A stretch of 64,000 nucleotides of DNA from Microbispora sp. NBC_01189. GTDB lineage: Bacteria > Actinomycetota > Actinomycetes > Streptosporangiales > Streptosporangiaceae. Position numbers and translations under genes: made by a program. Below the pieces are notes generated by a model that made no database searches, was not told the DNA's origin, and was given only the letters and a program-made list of their open reading frames with translations. Below, in pieces: positions 26,965 through 35,449 of this stretch (position 1 is the stretch's first letter; every line of letters begins with the position of its first letter). The stretch is from positions 5,017,501-5,081,500 of the forward strand of contig NZ_CP108581.1 in assembly GCF_036010665.1 (NCBI RefSeq), given 5' to 3'.

Positions 26965-28758
26965 GTGAAGCGGGTCGTTGGTGTGGTCGCGGGCGTGGCG
27001 GCTCTGGTCGCCGGGCTCGCCGTGCCGGGAGGGGCGGCGGCATCCGGAGGGGCGGCGTCCGGAGGGGCCGCGGCCCAGGGCAGGGCGCCGTGGAGCGCGG
27101 CGTCGTGGAGCGGGACATCGCCGTGGCACCCGGCGATGTCCCGGAGACGCCCCTGGGGGCCGCCGCAGCGGCCCCTGGAGTGGCGGCCCTGTCCCGCGGA
27201 GGGCTCCTCCCAGGACGTCTCCCAGGGCGACACGTCCTCCGGCGGCCTGCCGGGCTCCGCCGTCCCCCGCAGGACGCGGCAGGAGCCGACGAAAGAGTGC
27301 GCCACGCTCGACGTCCCGCTCGACTACTCCGAGCCGTACGGCCAGCGGATCTCGCTGGCGCTCAACCGCATCAGGGGCACCGTCTCCCGCGACGCCAACC
27401 ACCTCGGTGTGCTGCTGGTCAACCCGGGCGGCCCGGGTGGTGAGGGCCTGAGCCTGGCCGGGTACGTCGCGGCCCGGCTGCCCGCCGACGTCGCCGCGCG
27501 GTTCGACGTCGTCGGCTTCGCCCCGCGCGGGGTGGCCCCGAGCAGGCCCGCGCTGTCGTGCGCCGACCCGGCGCGCTTCTTCGCCGCGCCCCGCCCCGAC
27601 AACGTGCCGCGCGGCGACGCCGACGAGCAGGTGCTGGCGGGCCGGGCCCAGCAGTACGCCGAGGGCTGCGGCAACCGCTGGGCCTGGTTCCTGCCCTATC
27701 TGACCAGCGAGAACAACGCACGCGACATGGACGCGATCCGGGCGGCCCTCGGCGAGGACAAGATCAGCTACCTGGGCTACTCGTACGGCACCTATCTGGG
27801 CGCGGTCTACGCCACCCTGTTCCCCCGGCGGGTGCGCCGGCTCGTGCTGGACAGCGTGGTCGACCCGGAGGGCGTCTGGTACGGCGCGAACATCGCCCAG
27901 GACCGCAGCTTCGACCGGCGCCACCGCGACCTCCTCGCCTGGCTGGCCGCGCACGACGACGTCTACCGGCTGGGCGCGAGCGAGGCCGCGGTCTCCTACG
28001 CCTGGTACGCCATGCGCGCCCGCCTGCGGGACCGCCCGGCGGGCGGCCTGGTCGGCCCGAGCGAGCTCGACGACGTGTTCTCCAACGGCGCCTACACCGA
28101 CCGGCTCTGGCCGTACCTCGGGGCCGCCTTCTCGGCCTACGTCCACCGGGGCGACCCCTCGATCCTGGTGAGGCTCTTCCACAGCGAGGCCGAGATCGAC
28201 GCCGAGAAGGAGAACGCGTACGCCGTCTACCTCGGGGTGGAGTGCCGGGACGCGCCCTGGCCCCGGTCCTGGGCCCGCTGGCACGACGACACGCGGCGGC
28301 TCCACGCGGAGGCGCCCTTCATGGCCTGGCCCAACGCCGTCTACAACGCGCCGTGCGCGTTCTGGCCGGAGAAGGGCGGCACGCCGGTCAAGGTGGCGGG
28401 CACCGCGCAGCTGCCGCCGATCCTGCTGATCCAGGCCCAGCGGGACGCCGCCACGCCGTACGACGGGGCGCTGCGGATGCGCCGCCGGTTCCCGACCGCG
28501 CGGCTGGTCACCTCGGGCGGCGGCAACCACGGGGTGTCCCTCGCCGGGAACGCGTGCGTGGACCGGTATCTCGCCGCCTACCTGCGGGACGCGTCCGCGC
28601 CGCCGCAGCGCAGGGGCGCGCGGGGAGCCGGCGCGAGCTGCCCGGCCGACCCGCCGCCGCGGGCGGCGCCCGTGGCTGTGGCTCCGGCGGCAGTGGCTCC
28701 GGCGAATGGGGCGGCGGCGCCCGGCGCGGCCGCGCACGAATCCGCCGTACGGCGGTGA
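26965..28758 (+). CDS. Secreted alpha/beta hydrolase, tripeptidyl-aminopeptidase type
   Basis: The 597-residue exported hydrolase has a signal peptide (RVVGVVAGVAALVAGLAVPG) and an unusual Ala/Gly-, then Trp/Pro-rich spacer of about 75 residues. The TAP-like fold begins at CATLDVPLDYSEPYGQRISL, with oxyanion-hole NPGGPGGEG, nucleophile Ser in YLGYSYGTYLGAVYA, and acid Asp (QAQRDAATPYDGALRM) and His (GGGNHGVSLAGN) in the C-terminal TAP domain. A Pro/Ala-rich tail ends the protein. Relatives release N-terminal tripeptides or cleave esters outside the cell. GTG 26965 is chosen because GAGGAG lies 8 bp upstream. Short repeats (CCGTCGCCACAAG) precede it near 26820-26845. Confidence 0.85.
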   Translation: MKRVVGVVAGVAALVAGLAVPGGAAASGGAASGGAAAQGRAPWSAASWSGTSPWHPAMSRRRPWGPPQRPLEWRPCPAEGSSQDVSQGDTSSGGLPGSAVPRRTRQEPTKECATLDVPLDYSEPYGQRISLALNRIRGTVSRDANHLGVLLVNPGGPGGEGLSLAGYVAARLPADVAARFDVVGFAPRGVAPSRPALSCADPARFFAAPRPDNVPRGDADEQVLAGRAQQYAEGCGNRWAWFLPYLTSENNARDMDAIRAALGEDKISYLGYSYGTYLGAVYATLFPRRVRRLVLDSVVDPEGVWYGANIAQDRSFDRRHRDLLAWLAAHDDVYRLGASEAAVSYAWYAMRARLRDRPAGGLVGPSELDDVFSNGAYTDRLWPYLGAAFSAYVHRGDPSILVRLFHSEAEIDAEKENAYAVYLGVECRDAPWPRSWARWHDDTRRLHAEAPFMAWPNAVYNAPCAFWPEKGGTPVKVAGTAQLPPILLIQAQRDAATPYDGALRMRRRFPTARLVTSGGGNHGVSLAGNACVDRYLAAYLRDASAPPQRRGARGAGASCPADPPPRAAPVAVAPAAVAPANGAAAPGAAAHESAVRR

Positions 28759-28812
28759 GGCCCGCGCGGGCCGATACATCCCAAACGTGAACCCTTCGCG
28801 TAGGCTGGGCCC

Positions 28813-29658
28813 GTGATGCTGCGCACATCGGCGTCGCGCGTGCTCGACGACGGCGACCGGGACGAGGTGCTGACGCTCCTCGACACCGATCCGGTCGCCA
28901 ACGTGTTCGTAGCGGCGAGGGTCAGGGCCGTCGGCCTCAGCCCCTCGCGGCTGGGCGGCCAGATGTGGGGATACGGCCCGCGCGGCGGGCTGGTGTCCCT
29001 GTGCTACGCGGGGGCGAACCTGGTGCCCGTCAACGCCACCCGCGAGGCCGTGCACGCCTTCGCCGACCGGGCGCGCAGGCAGGGCCGCCGCTGCTCGTCC
29101 ATCGTCGGCCCGGCCGCCGCCGTCGAACAGCTCTGGGAGCGGCTCGAACCCCACTGGGGCGGCGCCCGCGCGATCCGGTCGGCCCAGCCGGTCATGGCGA
29201 CGAGCTCCGCGCCCGCCGTCGAGCCGGACCCGCTCGTCCGGCGGGTCCGCCCCGAGGAGTTCGGCATCCTGCTGCCCGCGTGCGTCGCGATGTTCACCGA
29301 GGAGGTGGGCGTCTCGCCGGACAACGGCGACGGCGGCGCGCTCTACCGGTCGAGGGTCGCCGAGCTCATCCGCATCGGGCGTTCGTACGCCCGGATCGAC
29401 GACGGCCGGGTGGTCTTCAAGGCGGAGATCGGCGCGGTCACGCCGCACGCCTGCCAGATCCAGGGCGTGTGGGTCCACCCGGACCTGCGCGGCCGGGGCC
29501 ACGCCGTGGCGGGCATGGCCGCGGTGGTGGAGCAGGCGCTGAAGTACTTCGCCCCGGTCGTCACCCTCTATGTGAACGACTTCAACCTCCCGGCCAGGGC
29601 CGTCTACCGCAGGGTGGGCTTCCTTGAGGTCGACTCGTTCATGTCCGTGCTGTTCTGA
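28813..29658 (+). CDS. GNAT acetyltransferase with N-terminal DUF4081-like domain
   Basis: The 281-residue protein has an N-terminal half (about 1-140; LDDGDRDEVLTLLDTDPVAN, PRGGLVSLCYAGANLVPVNA) that resembles DUF4081. The C-terminal GNAT fold (about 150-281) has the acetyl-CoA loop VWVHPDLRGRGHAVAGMAA and VNDFNLPARAVYRRVGF. A gene of this type commonly follows ispG in actinobacteria, so this is likely the conserved neighbour, now separated from ispG by the hydrolase gene. The start is GTG 28813 or ATG 28816. Its last 20 bp overlap the end of the convergent DUF3037 gene. Substrate unknown. Confidence 0.85.
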   Translation: MMLRTSASRVLDDGDRDEVLTLLDTDPVANVFVAARVRAVGLSPSRLGGQMWGYGPRGGLVSLCYAGANLVPVNATREAVHAFADRARRQGRRCSSIVGPAAAVEQLWERLEPHWGGARAIRSAQPVMATSSAPAVEPDPLVRRVRPEEFGILLPACVAMFTEEVGVSPDNGDGGALYRSRVAELIRIGRSYARIDDGRVVFKAEIGAVTPHACQIQGVWVHPDLRGRGHAVAGMAAVVEQALKYFAPVVTLYVNDFNLPARAVYRRVGFLEVDSFMSVLF

Positions 29659-30046
29659 CCGCGGTCGGCGGCCTGACCAGCCGGGTCAGCAGGTGCTCCA
29701 GCTCGGCGGCCGGGTCACCGGTCAGCCCGGCGTGCACCGGCCCGGTCTGCACGATCGTGCTGCGCGGCGCGGTGAGCCAGCGGAAGCGCGCGCCGAGCGG
29801 CTCCCCGCACAACGGCCCCGCCTCCTCGCCGCAGGCCCGCTCGTACGCCGCCAGGGCCAGCCGCACGCCGGGGAGGTCGACCGGCGCGCCCAGCGCGAGC
29901 AGCCGGGGCTCGTCCAGCTCGGCCCGCGCGCACAGATAGCCGCGTGGCTGGGAGTAGAGGATGACCCCCGCGTTGACCAGTTCGCCCCGCTCGACGCTCG
30001 GCACCACGCGGATCACCGCGTACTCGTAGACGTCCCGCCCGCTCAT
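29639..30046 (-). CDS. DUF3037 family protein
   Basis: The 135-residue protein has the DUF3037 beginning YEYAVIRVVPSVERGELVNAGVILYS, then GYLCARAELDEPRLLALG and GPLCGEPLGARFRWLTAPRSTIVQTGPVHAGLT. Function is not known. Its ATG overlaps the stop of the upstream HipA-like gene (ATGA, 30043-30046), so the two are translationally coupled and almost certainly work together. HipA-like plus DUF3037 is a recurrent pairing in bacteria. It overlaps the convergent GNAT gene by 20 bp. Confidence 0.88.
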   Translation of the reverse strand: MSGRDVYEYAVIRVVPSVERGELVNAGVILYSQPRGYLCARAELDEPRLLALGAPVDLPGVRLALAAYERACGEEAGPLCGEPLGARFRWLTAPRSTIVQTGPVHAGLTGDPAAELEHLLTRLVRPPTAVRTART

Positions 30047-30867
30047 CGCCCGGCCTCCCGCGCGGCCCGCCAGAAGCCGCCGATCGTCGCGCCCGGCTCA
30101 CCGCGCGGGGCGGGGGCCTCGCCCGGGTCCGGCAGCCAGTCACGCGGCCCGGCGGCCCGGGCGAGCAGGTGCTCGGCATAGGCCCGCCGTACGGCCGCCG
30201 CGTCCGCGAAGCCCGGTTCGTCCTCCAGCCACTCGTCCGGCACCAGCGCGGTCACCTCGTCGAGCAGCGTACGGGTGACGCGCCCGGCGAGGTCGGCGTC
30301 GGCCTCGCCGAGCCGGGTCGCGAACGGCGCGAGCACGTGGTCGCGGCCGTCGAACCGGCGGCGGGGGTCGGCCGCCGGCCAGTTGTGGTGGAACCACAGG
30401 GCCGCGCCGTGGTCGATCAGCCACACCCCGCCGTGCCACACCAGGAGGTTGGGGTTGCGCCAGCTCCGGTCCACGTTGTGGACGAAGGCGTCGAACCAGA
30501 GCACCCGGGAGGCGAACCCGGCGTCGGGCCGCCAGGCGAGCGGGTCGAAGCCCAGCGCGCCGGGCAGGAAGTCGATCGCGAGGTTGTGCCCGGAACTCGC
30601 GGTGAGCAGGTCCTGGATCTCCTCGTCGGGCTCCCGGGCGCCGAGCTGGGGATCGACGTCGACGACCTTCAGCTCCGGCGTGGCGAAGCCCAGCCGCCGG
30701 GCGAGCTCGGCGCAGACGATCTCGGCGACGAGCACCCGCCTGCCCTGGCCCGCGCCGCGGAACTTCACGACGTAGGTGCCGAGGTCGTCGGCCTCGACGA
30801 CGCCGGGCAGCGAGCCGCCCTCGCGCAGCGGCGCGACGTACCGCGTCGCCGTGATCTGTTCGAGCAC
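30043..30867 (-). CDS. HipA-like kinase domain protein
   Basis: The 274-residue protein resembles the short HipA-kinase-fold family. The N-terminal strand region (LEQITATRYVAPLREGGSLP, GVVEADDLGTYVVKFRGAGQ) holds the ATP-binding Lys in VVKF. The C-lobe has FVHNVDRSWRNPNLL (catalytic Asp and metal Asn) and WLIDHGAALWFHHNW. True HipA toxins are longer (about 440 residues) and come with HipB; neither holds here, so a toxin role is not supported. The partner is DUF3037, coupled by ATGA. GTG 30867 is chosen because it puts the start at the conserved beginning. No clear Shine-Dalgarno sequence is present, so the start is uncertain. Confidence 0.78.
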   Translation of the reverse strand: MLEQITATRYVAPLREGGSLPGVVEADDLGTYVVKFRGAGQGRRVLVAEIVCAELARRLGFATPELKVVDVDPQLGAREPDEEIQDLLTASSGHNLAIDFLPGALGFDPLAWRPDAGFASRVLWFDAFVHNVDRSWRNPNLLVWHGGVWLIDHGAALWFHHNWPAADPRRRFDGRDHVLAPFATRLGEADADLAGRVTRTLLDEVTALVPDEWLEDEPGFADAAAVRRAYAEHLLARAAGPRDWLPDPGEAPAPRGEPGATIGGFWRAAREAGR

Positions 30868-30961
30868 GACAGGAAGGTTACCGGCAGGGCCGGCGGGCGC
30901 TCCCCTCCAGGCGCCCGCCGGCCGTCGTGACGGACGACGTCTCCGGTGCCGGTCGCCTGTC

Positions 30962-32281
30962 TCAGTTGGCGACCGGCAGCCACCACACCCGGCCCTCCGT
31001 GACGTCGTGGTAGACGTCCAGGAGGTCCAGGCCGGTGATCTTGCTGCGTGACTCGGCGGCGGCCCAGGCGTAGACGCCGCGGGCGATGGTTCCGGACTCC
31101 TGCTGCACCCGCAGCGCGTACACGAGGGCCCTGATCTCGTGAACCTGGTGGTCGTCGGGCTCGGCCTGGGCGGCGAGCTCGGCGAGCTGGCAGGCGAGGC
31201 GCAGGTCGCCGTCGGCCGCCGCGGAGACGGCGCGCCCCGCGACCGACGCCGCGCCCGCGGAGAGCTCGGCGACCGCACGGGCGAACACCGCGTCCGGCGC
31301 GGGCTTGAGGTTGGCCGGGTTGCCGTCGTGCCAGCCGCCGTGCAGCCGCCAGATGTTGCGCACGATGAACTCGGGTTCGTCGTGGTGCTCCCGCAGGTAG
31401 ACGCGGGCGGCGAGCGCGGGCGGCGGCTTGACCTCGTGCAGGATCTCGTCCAGCCGGGCGCCGGAGTTCATCAGGTCGAGCGTCTGCTCCACCAGGCTGT
31501 CGAGGTAGTCGGCGGTGTCGGCGAGCGCCCTGCGCACCCGGGCGGCGCCGCAGATCGGCAGGCCCCGGCCGGGGAGGAGCAGGTCGGCGTCGAGCGCGGC
31601 CATGGCGCGCAGGGCCACCGCCCACTCGTCGGGATAGCCCTGGACCCGCTGCGGGTCGCCCGCGCCCGGCACCGTCCAGGCGAAAAGGTCCCCGGTCAGC
31701 AGCACGCCGCGTTCCGGCAGGAACGCCCAGGTGGCGTCGTCCGTGGCGCCGTGGGCGTGGGTGAGCATGAAGGTGACGTCGCCCAGCGACAGCGACAGCC
31801 GGTCGCGATAGGTCAGGTCGGGCAGCCGGTGCGGCAGCGGCCAGACCACCCGCGGGAACCCCTGCTCGCGCAGGTCGACGGTGGCGTTGTAGCCGGCCGT
31901 CCTGCCCTGCTGGGCGAGCCGGCGCACCAGCCCCTCCTGCGCCACCACCAGGGGGCGCGGGCCGGGTTCCGCGTCGAACTCCTCCAGCCCGGCCAGCCGG
32001 TCGGCCCGGCCCCGGGAGAAGATCGCGTACTTGAGCGGCTCGGCCGACCACTTCCTGATGGCCCGGTAGGACGGCGACGCCTCGTGGGCGTCGCCGGTGT
32101 CGAAGAGAGCCAGCCCGTCCTCGCCCCGGACCACGTAGACGTTGCCGCAGGCGGGCCACATCGCGACGCCGTAGGCGATCTCCTGCACCCCGTCGCGGCG
32201 CAGATCGGAGACGGGCACGTCCTCGGGACGCACCGCACCACGCCAGACCGCGTCGGCGAACCGAAGGATCGGTGACTCCAT
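30962..32281 (-). CDS. Metallo-beta-lactamase-fold/alkylsulfatase-like protein lacking metal-binding histidines
   Basis: The 439-residue protein is laid out like a linear alkylsulfatase-type hydrolase. An N-terminal MBL fold (about 30-250; NVYVVRGEDGLALFDTGDAH) is followed by an alkyl-sulfatase dimerisation-like helical domain (REHHDEPEFIVRNIWRLHGG, WHDGNPANLKP). At the place of the THxHxDHxGG motif it reads SRGRADRLAG (89-98): all three histidines are arginine while Asp94 is kept. Later ligands (LTHAHG; Asp in LLTGDLF) remain. Metal binding at site 1 should be lost, so catalysis may be altered or absent. It lies 77 bp downstream of the LuxR regulator on the same strand. Confidence 0.8.
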   Translation of the reverse strand: MESPILRFADAVWRGAVRPEDVPVSDLRRDGVQEIAYGVAMWPACGNVYVVRGEDGLALFDTGDAHEASPSYRAIRKWSAEPLKYAIFSRGRADRLAGLEEFDAEPGPRPLVVAQEGLVRRLAQQGRTAGYNATVDLREQGFPRVVWPLPHRLPDLTYRDRLSLSLGDVTFMLTHAHGATDDATWAFLPERGVLLTGDLFAWTVPGAGDPQRVQGYPDEWAVALRAMAALDADLLLPGRGLPICGAARVRRALADTADYLDSLVEQTLDLMNSGARLDEILHEVKPPPALAARVYLREHHDEPEFIVRNIWRLHGGWHDGNPANLKPAPDAVFARAVAELSAGAASVAGRAVSAAADGDLRLACQLAELAAQAEPDDHQVHEIRALVYALRVQQESGTIARGVYAWAAAESRSKITGLDLLDVYHDVTEGRVWWLPVAN

Positions 32282-32358
32282 GCTCCCGAGCCTGGCCCTC
32301 CGCGCGCGCGGCGCCCAGTAGGGAGATCCCTAAACAGCCCCCGGCCGTGGGTCCCCGG

Positions 32359-34965
32359 TCACAGCTCGCCGCGTGCGACGGCCAGGGCGAGCTCCACGCG
32401 GGACCGCAGCCCGGTCTTGGCGTAGACCCGGGTGAGGTACACCTCCACGGTCTTGCGGCTGTAGTGCAGCTCCTCGGCGATCTCGGGGTTGCTCAGGCCG
32501 CCCGCGACCAGTTCGATGACGCGGCGCTCGCCGGGGGTGAGGCGGCCCTCCGGTTCGGGGACCATCCCGGCCTCGCGCAGGCGGCGGCCGGACAGCGCCG
32601 CCCAGGGAGCCGCGCCGAGCCGGGTGAAGATGGCGTGCGCGCGGGGGAGCTGCGCCGCGTCGCCCAGCGCGCCGAGGATCAACCGGGCGCGGGCCTCCTC
32701 GAACGGCAGGCCGTCGGCGCGGGCCCGCTCCAGCGCCGCGCCCGCCCGGGCGGGCCGCCGGAACGCCCAGCCCACCGCCAGGTCGGCGGCCAGCAGGGTC
32801 CGGGGACTGCCGTTCGCCGACCGCTCGTCCAGCCGGGCGGCGGCCGCCCGGCTGGCCACGTCGTCACCGGCCGCTCCCGTGACGAACACCTGGACGGCGA
32901 GGGCCCGGTGCACCACGTCCGGCACGTCGCAGGCGAGCGCCCGGCCGAGCTCGCGCCGCGCCGCGGCGAGGTCGCCCCGGGCGTGCGCGAGGCGCGCGCG
33001 GAAGGTGCAGCGCAGGCCGTTCTGCATGGCGCAGCCGGGCGGCGGCTCGGCGAGGACGCGGTCGGCCTCCTCCAGCCTGCCCTGGTCGAGCAGGATGTCG
33101 AGCTCCATGTTGCGCAGCAGAGCGAGGTTCTCCAGCAGGCCCGCCTCGGCCAGCCCCCGGGCCGCGACGGCGATCTCCTGGAGCGCGCGCTCCCAGTCGC
33201 CGCCGAGCCGCCGGATGACCGCGACGGTCCGCACGTGCTGCCCGGCGATGTCATGCCAGCCGAGCCCGCGGTGGATCTGCTCGGCCTGCTCCAGCACCTC
33301 GGCGGCGCGGGCGCGGTGCCCGGCCGCCGCGAGCACGTGCGCCGCCGACTCCAGGGACGCGAGGCGGGCGCCGGGCGGCAGCGCGGCGGCGAAGGCGAGC
33401 AACTCGTCGACCGCCCGCCGGCTCTCGGCCCAGTCACCCCGCACCAGCGCATGGATCGCCAGGCAGCCCACCGCGATCGCGCGGTCCTGCGGCGGGCAGT
33501 CGGCGACGCCCTCCCAGGCGCGGCGGGCGATGTCGCGGCTCGGGCGGCCCAGCTCCGCGCTGACCAGCGCCTGCTGGGCGAGCAGCGCCGAGGCGTCGTC
33601 GGCCTTCGGGACCTGGCGGCGGGCCACGTCGAGCGCCACCTCGTACCACCCCATGGCGTGCGCGGCGCCGACGGCGGTGTACGCGGCCTGGGTGCGGCGC
33701 CGCCCGGCGGGCAGCACGGCGAGGGCGCGCTGGGCCGAGTTGAGCGCCAGCGCGGGCCGCGAGCCCTTCCAGTAGGCCAGGGCCTGCCTCGCCAGCAGCT
33801 CGCCCGGCTCGGCGGACAGCTCCGCGGCCTTGCCGTACCAGTGCGCGGCCGACAGCGGCGCGGTCCAGCGGGTCAGGTCGGCCGCCCGCAGCACCGCCGG
33901 CAGGGCCCGCGCGGGCGAGCCGGCCTCGGCCATGTGCGTGGCCCACTCCAGCACCCGCCGGGTGCCGGTCAGCCCGTCGCCTTCGAGCATGTCGGCGATG
34001 CGGCGGTGCACGTCCCGCCGGCCCGCGGGGCCGAGGTCGTCGTACAGCGCCTCGGCGACCAGCGGGTGAGCCAGGGCGTAGCCGTCGCCGCTCCGGGCGA
34101 CGACGCCGTCCCGGACCAGGGCGTCGAAGGCGCGTTCGGCCTGTTCCGGGCACAGGCCGGCCAGCACGGCGAGCGCCGCCGGGTCCGCGGCCTCCCTGGT
34201 CCGCGACAGCGCGGCCAGCACGCGGGCGAGGTCGCGGCCACCCCGGTCGCGCTGGAACAGTCGGCTGAGGATCGCGCCGCGCCGGGCCCCCGGGTCCGCC
34301 GAGCGCACCGCGCCGCCCTGCACCAGCGTCAGCACCGCCTCCTGGGCGAACCACGGGTTGCCCCGGCTCACCGCGTGGATCCGCCGCAGGACGGCGTCGC
34401 TCGGCGTACGGCCGAGCAGCGCGGTGACCAGTTCCGCCACCTCGGGCATGGTCAGCGGCTGGAGCCGTACGCACAGGTCCACGTCGAGGGCGGGCGGATG
34501 CCGCGCGGTGCCGAGGATGGCGATGGAGTCGTGCCGGTGCGGCAGGGCCCGCAGCACGCCCAGCGTGTCGGCGTCGGCGAGGTGGATGTCGTCGAGGGCG
34601 AGAAGGATGGGGCCGGGCAGCGACTCCAGGACCCGGGCGGCCATCGCGCCGGGCGCCGCCGCGGGCTCCCCGAGCGCCGCCTGGTCGATCGACTCCAGCA
34701 GATCGGACAGGACGCCCGCCGCCTCGCCGCGCAGCGAGCCCAGGGCGTCGACCAGGGGGGCGTACGCCCGTCCGCCGTCCAGTTCCCGCGCCTGGCCGCG
34801 CAGCACGCGGAAGCCCTCCAGCCGCGCCGCCACCTCGCCGAGCAGGCGGGTCTTCCCGATTCCGGGCTCGCCGACGATGAGGACGGTCCGGGGCGTGCTC
34901 GACAGGGCCGAGACCACCTGGCCGAGCGCGCCCGCACGGCCCTCCCCGACGGCCGGTACGTCCAC
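32359..34965 (-). CDS. Large ATP-binding LuxR (LAL) transcriptional regulator
   Basis: The 868-residue LAL/STAND-type regulator has an N-terminal AAA/NACHT-like ATPase with Walker A GEPGIGKTRL (about 32-41) and Walker B ILLALDDIHLAD. A long helical TPR-like middle follows. The C-terminal LuxR HTH (about 805-868) has LTPGERRVIELVAGGLSNPE, IAEELHYSRKTVEVYLTRVY and AKTGLRSRVELA. LAL proteins are activators of sugar or secondary-metabolite genes. The gene just downstream, in the same direction, encodes the odd MBL protein, which may be its target or partner. GTG 34965 is used and the ribosome site is weak. Confidence 0.88.
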   Translation of the reverse strand: MDVPAVGEGRAGALGQVVSALSSTPRTVLIVGEPGIGKTRLLGEVAARLEGFRVLRGQARELDGGRAYAPLVDALGSLRGEAAGVLSDLLESIDQAALGEPAAAPGAMAARVLESLPGPILLALDDIHLADADTLGVLRALPHRHDSIAILGTARHPPALDVDLCVRLQPLTMPEVAELVTALLGRTPSDAVLRRIHAVSRGNPWFAQEAVLTLVQGGAVRSADPGARRGAILSRLFQRDRGGRDLARVLAALSRTREAADPAALAVLAGLCPEQAERAFDALVRDGVVARSGDGYALAHPLVAEALYDDLGPAGRRDVHRRIADMLEGDGLTGTRRVLEWATHMAEAGSPARALPAVLRAADLTRWTAPLSAAHWYGKAAELSAEPGELLARQALAYWKGSRPALALNSAQRALAVLPAGRRRTQAAYTAVGAAHAMGWYEVALDVARRQVPKADDASALLAQQALVSAELGRPSRDIARRAWEGVADCPPQDRAIAVGCLAIHALVRGDWAESRRAVDELLAFAAALPPGARLASLESAAHVLAAAGHRARAAEVLEQAEQIHRGLGWHDIAGQHVRTVAVIRRLGGDWERALQEIAVAARGLAEAGLLENLALLRNMELDILLDQGRLEEADRVLAEPPPGCAMQNGLRCTFRARLAHARGDLAAARRELGRALACDVPDVVHRALAVQVFVTGAAGDDVASRAAAARLDERSANGSPRTLLAADLAVGWAFRRPARAGAALERARADGLPFEEARARLILGALGDAAQLPRAHAIFTRLGAAPWAALSGRRLREAGMVPEPEGRLTPGERRVIELVAGGLSNPEIAEELHYSRKTVEVYLTRVYAKTGLRSRVELALAVARGEL

Positions 34966-35449
34966 GGCTGGCCGTCACCCCCTTCACATCGGGTCCGCTG
35001 GCGTTCCTAGGACGCGGCATAAAGGTTGAACGTTCACACGAAATGTGACGCGCCCCGGCGGTGATCGCAAGGGGATATGGATATCAGAATTCGAACGCCG
35101 CGACGGCGGCGGTCGAGGTTTCCCCGGCCACCGGCGCGGGCACGCCCGACGGTCCGCACCACCCCCGACAGCGCCGCACCAGGGCGGCCCGGCGCGCGCG
35201 CGGGTCGCGGGGGAGTGGCCCGGCCCGGCGATCCGGATGAAAAATTCTTTTCCGAACTCGGTGACCGCCTCCCCGCCGCCGGGCGACCCCGGGCGCGGCG
35301 CCGCCGATGTCACCGGTGAGTAACCGGACCACCACGATGCGGCCGGGTGAAGGTGTCGGGCGGCCGCCGATCACCAACCTTTACCCTCGTACTGTACGGC
35401 CGTACGGTACGGCCGTCATGACGCGCTACCCGGGGACGGACGGTCGACG
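34966..35449. other. 484-bp divergent intergenic region (LuxR gene / MMPL gene)
   Basis: No supportable coding region is present. Open frames here are short, arginine-rich and lack ribosome sites. The region holds the promoter areas of both flanking genes, a locally AT-rich patch near 35238-35254 (GATGAAAAATTCTTTTCC), and the large palindrome at 35391-35412. Confidence 0.6.
35391..35412. promoter_or_regulatory. 22-bp near-perfect palindrome upstream of the MMPL gene (TetR-type operator candidate)
   Basis: The 22-bp dyad has GTAC at both ends and TACGGCCGTA at its centre. Only one symmetric pair (positions 5 and 18) fails to match. A partial third half (GTACGGCCGT) follows at 35409-35418. The dyad lies about 38 bp before the MMPL start codon. 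TetR-family repressors of efflux pumps use operators of this size and symmetry, yet no tetR gene is adjacent. Confidence 0.65.

Noticed and set aside
25543-29502. A 1319-codon open frame on the minus strand opposite ispG and neighbouring genes
   Set aside because: It is a third-position GC artefact. The protein is rich in Arg, Gly, His and Asp without any motif, and the plus strand carries ispG, a hydrolase and a GNAT with full catalytic motifs.
30043-30867. Classic HipBA toxin-antitoxin system
   Set aside because: The kinase is too short for HipA, there is no HipB-like HTH gene, and its partner is DUF3037.
32272-35010. A 912-codon open frame on the plus strand opposite the LuxR regulator
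   Set aside because: It lies antisense to a regulator with intact Walker and HTH motifs. Its composition (Arg/Gln/Gly/Pro) is that of a shadow frame.
34966-35449. Possible small genes in the LuxR/MMPL gap
   Set aside because: Open frames are Arg/Pro-rich, lack ribosome sites and overlap each other on both strands. The region looks regulatory.
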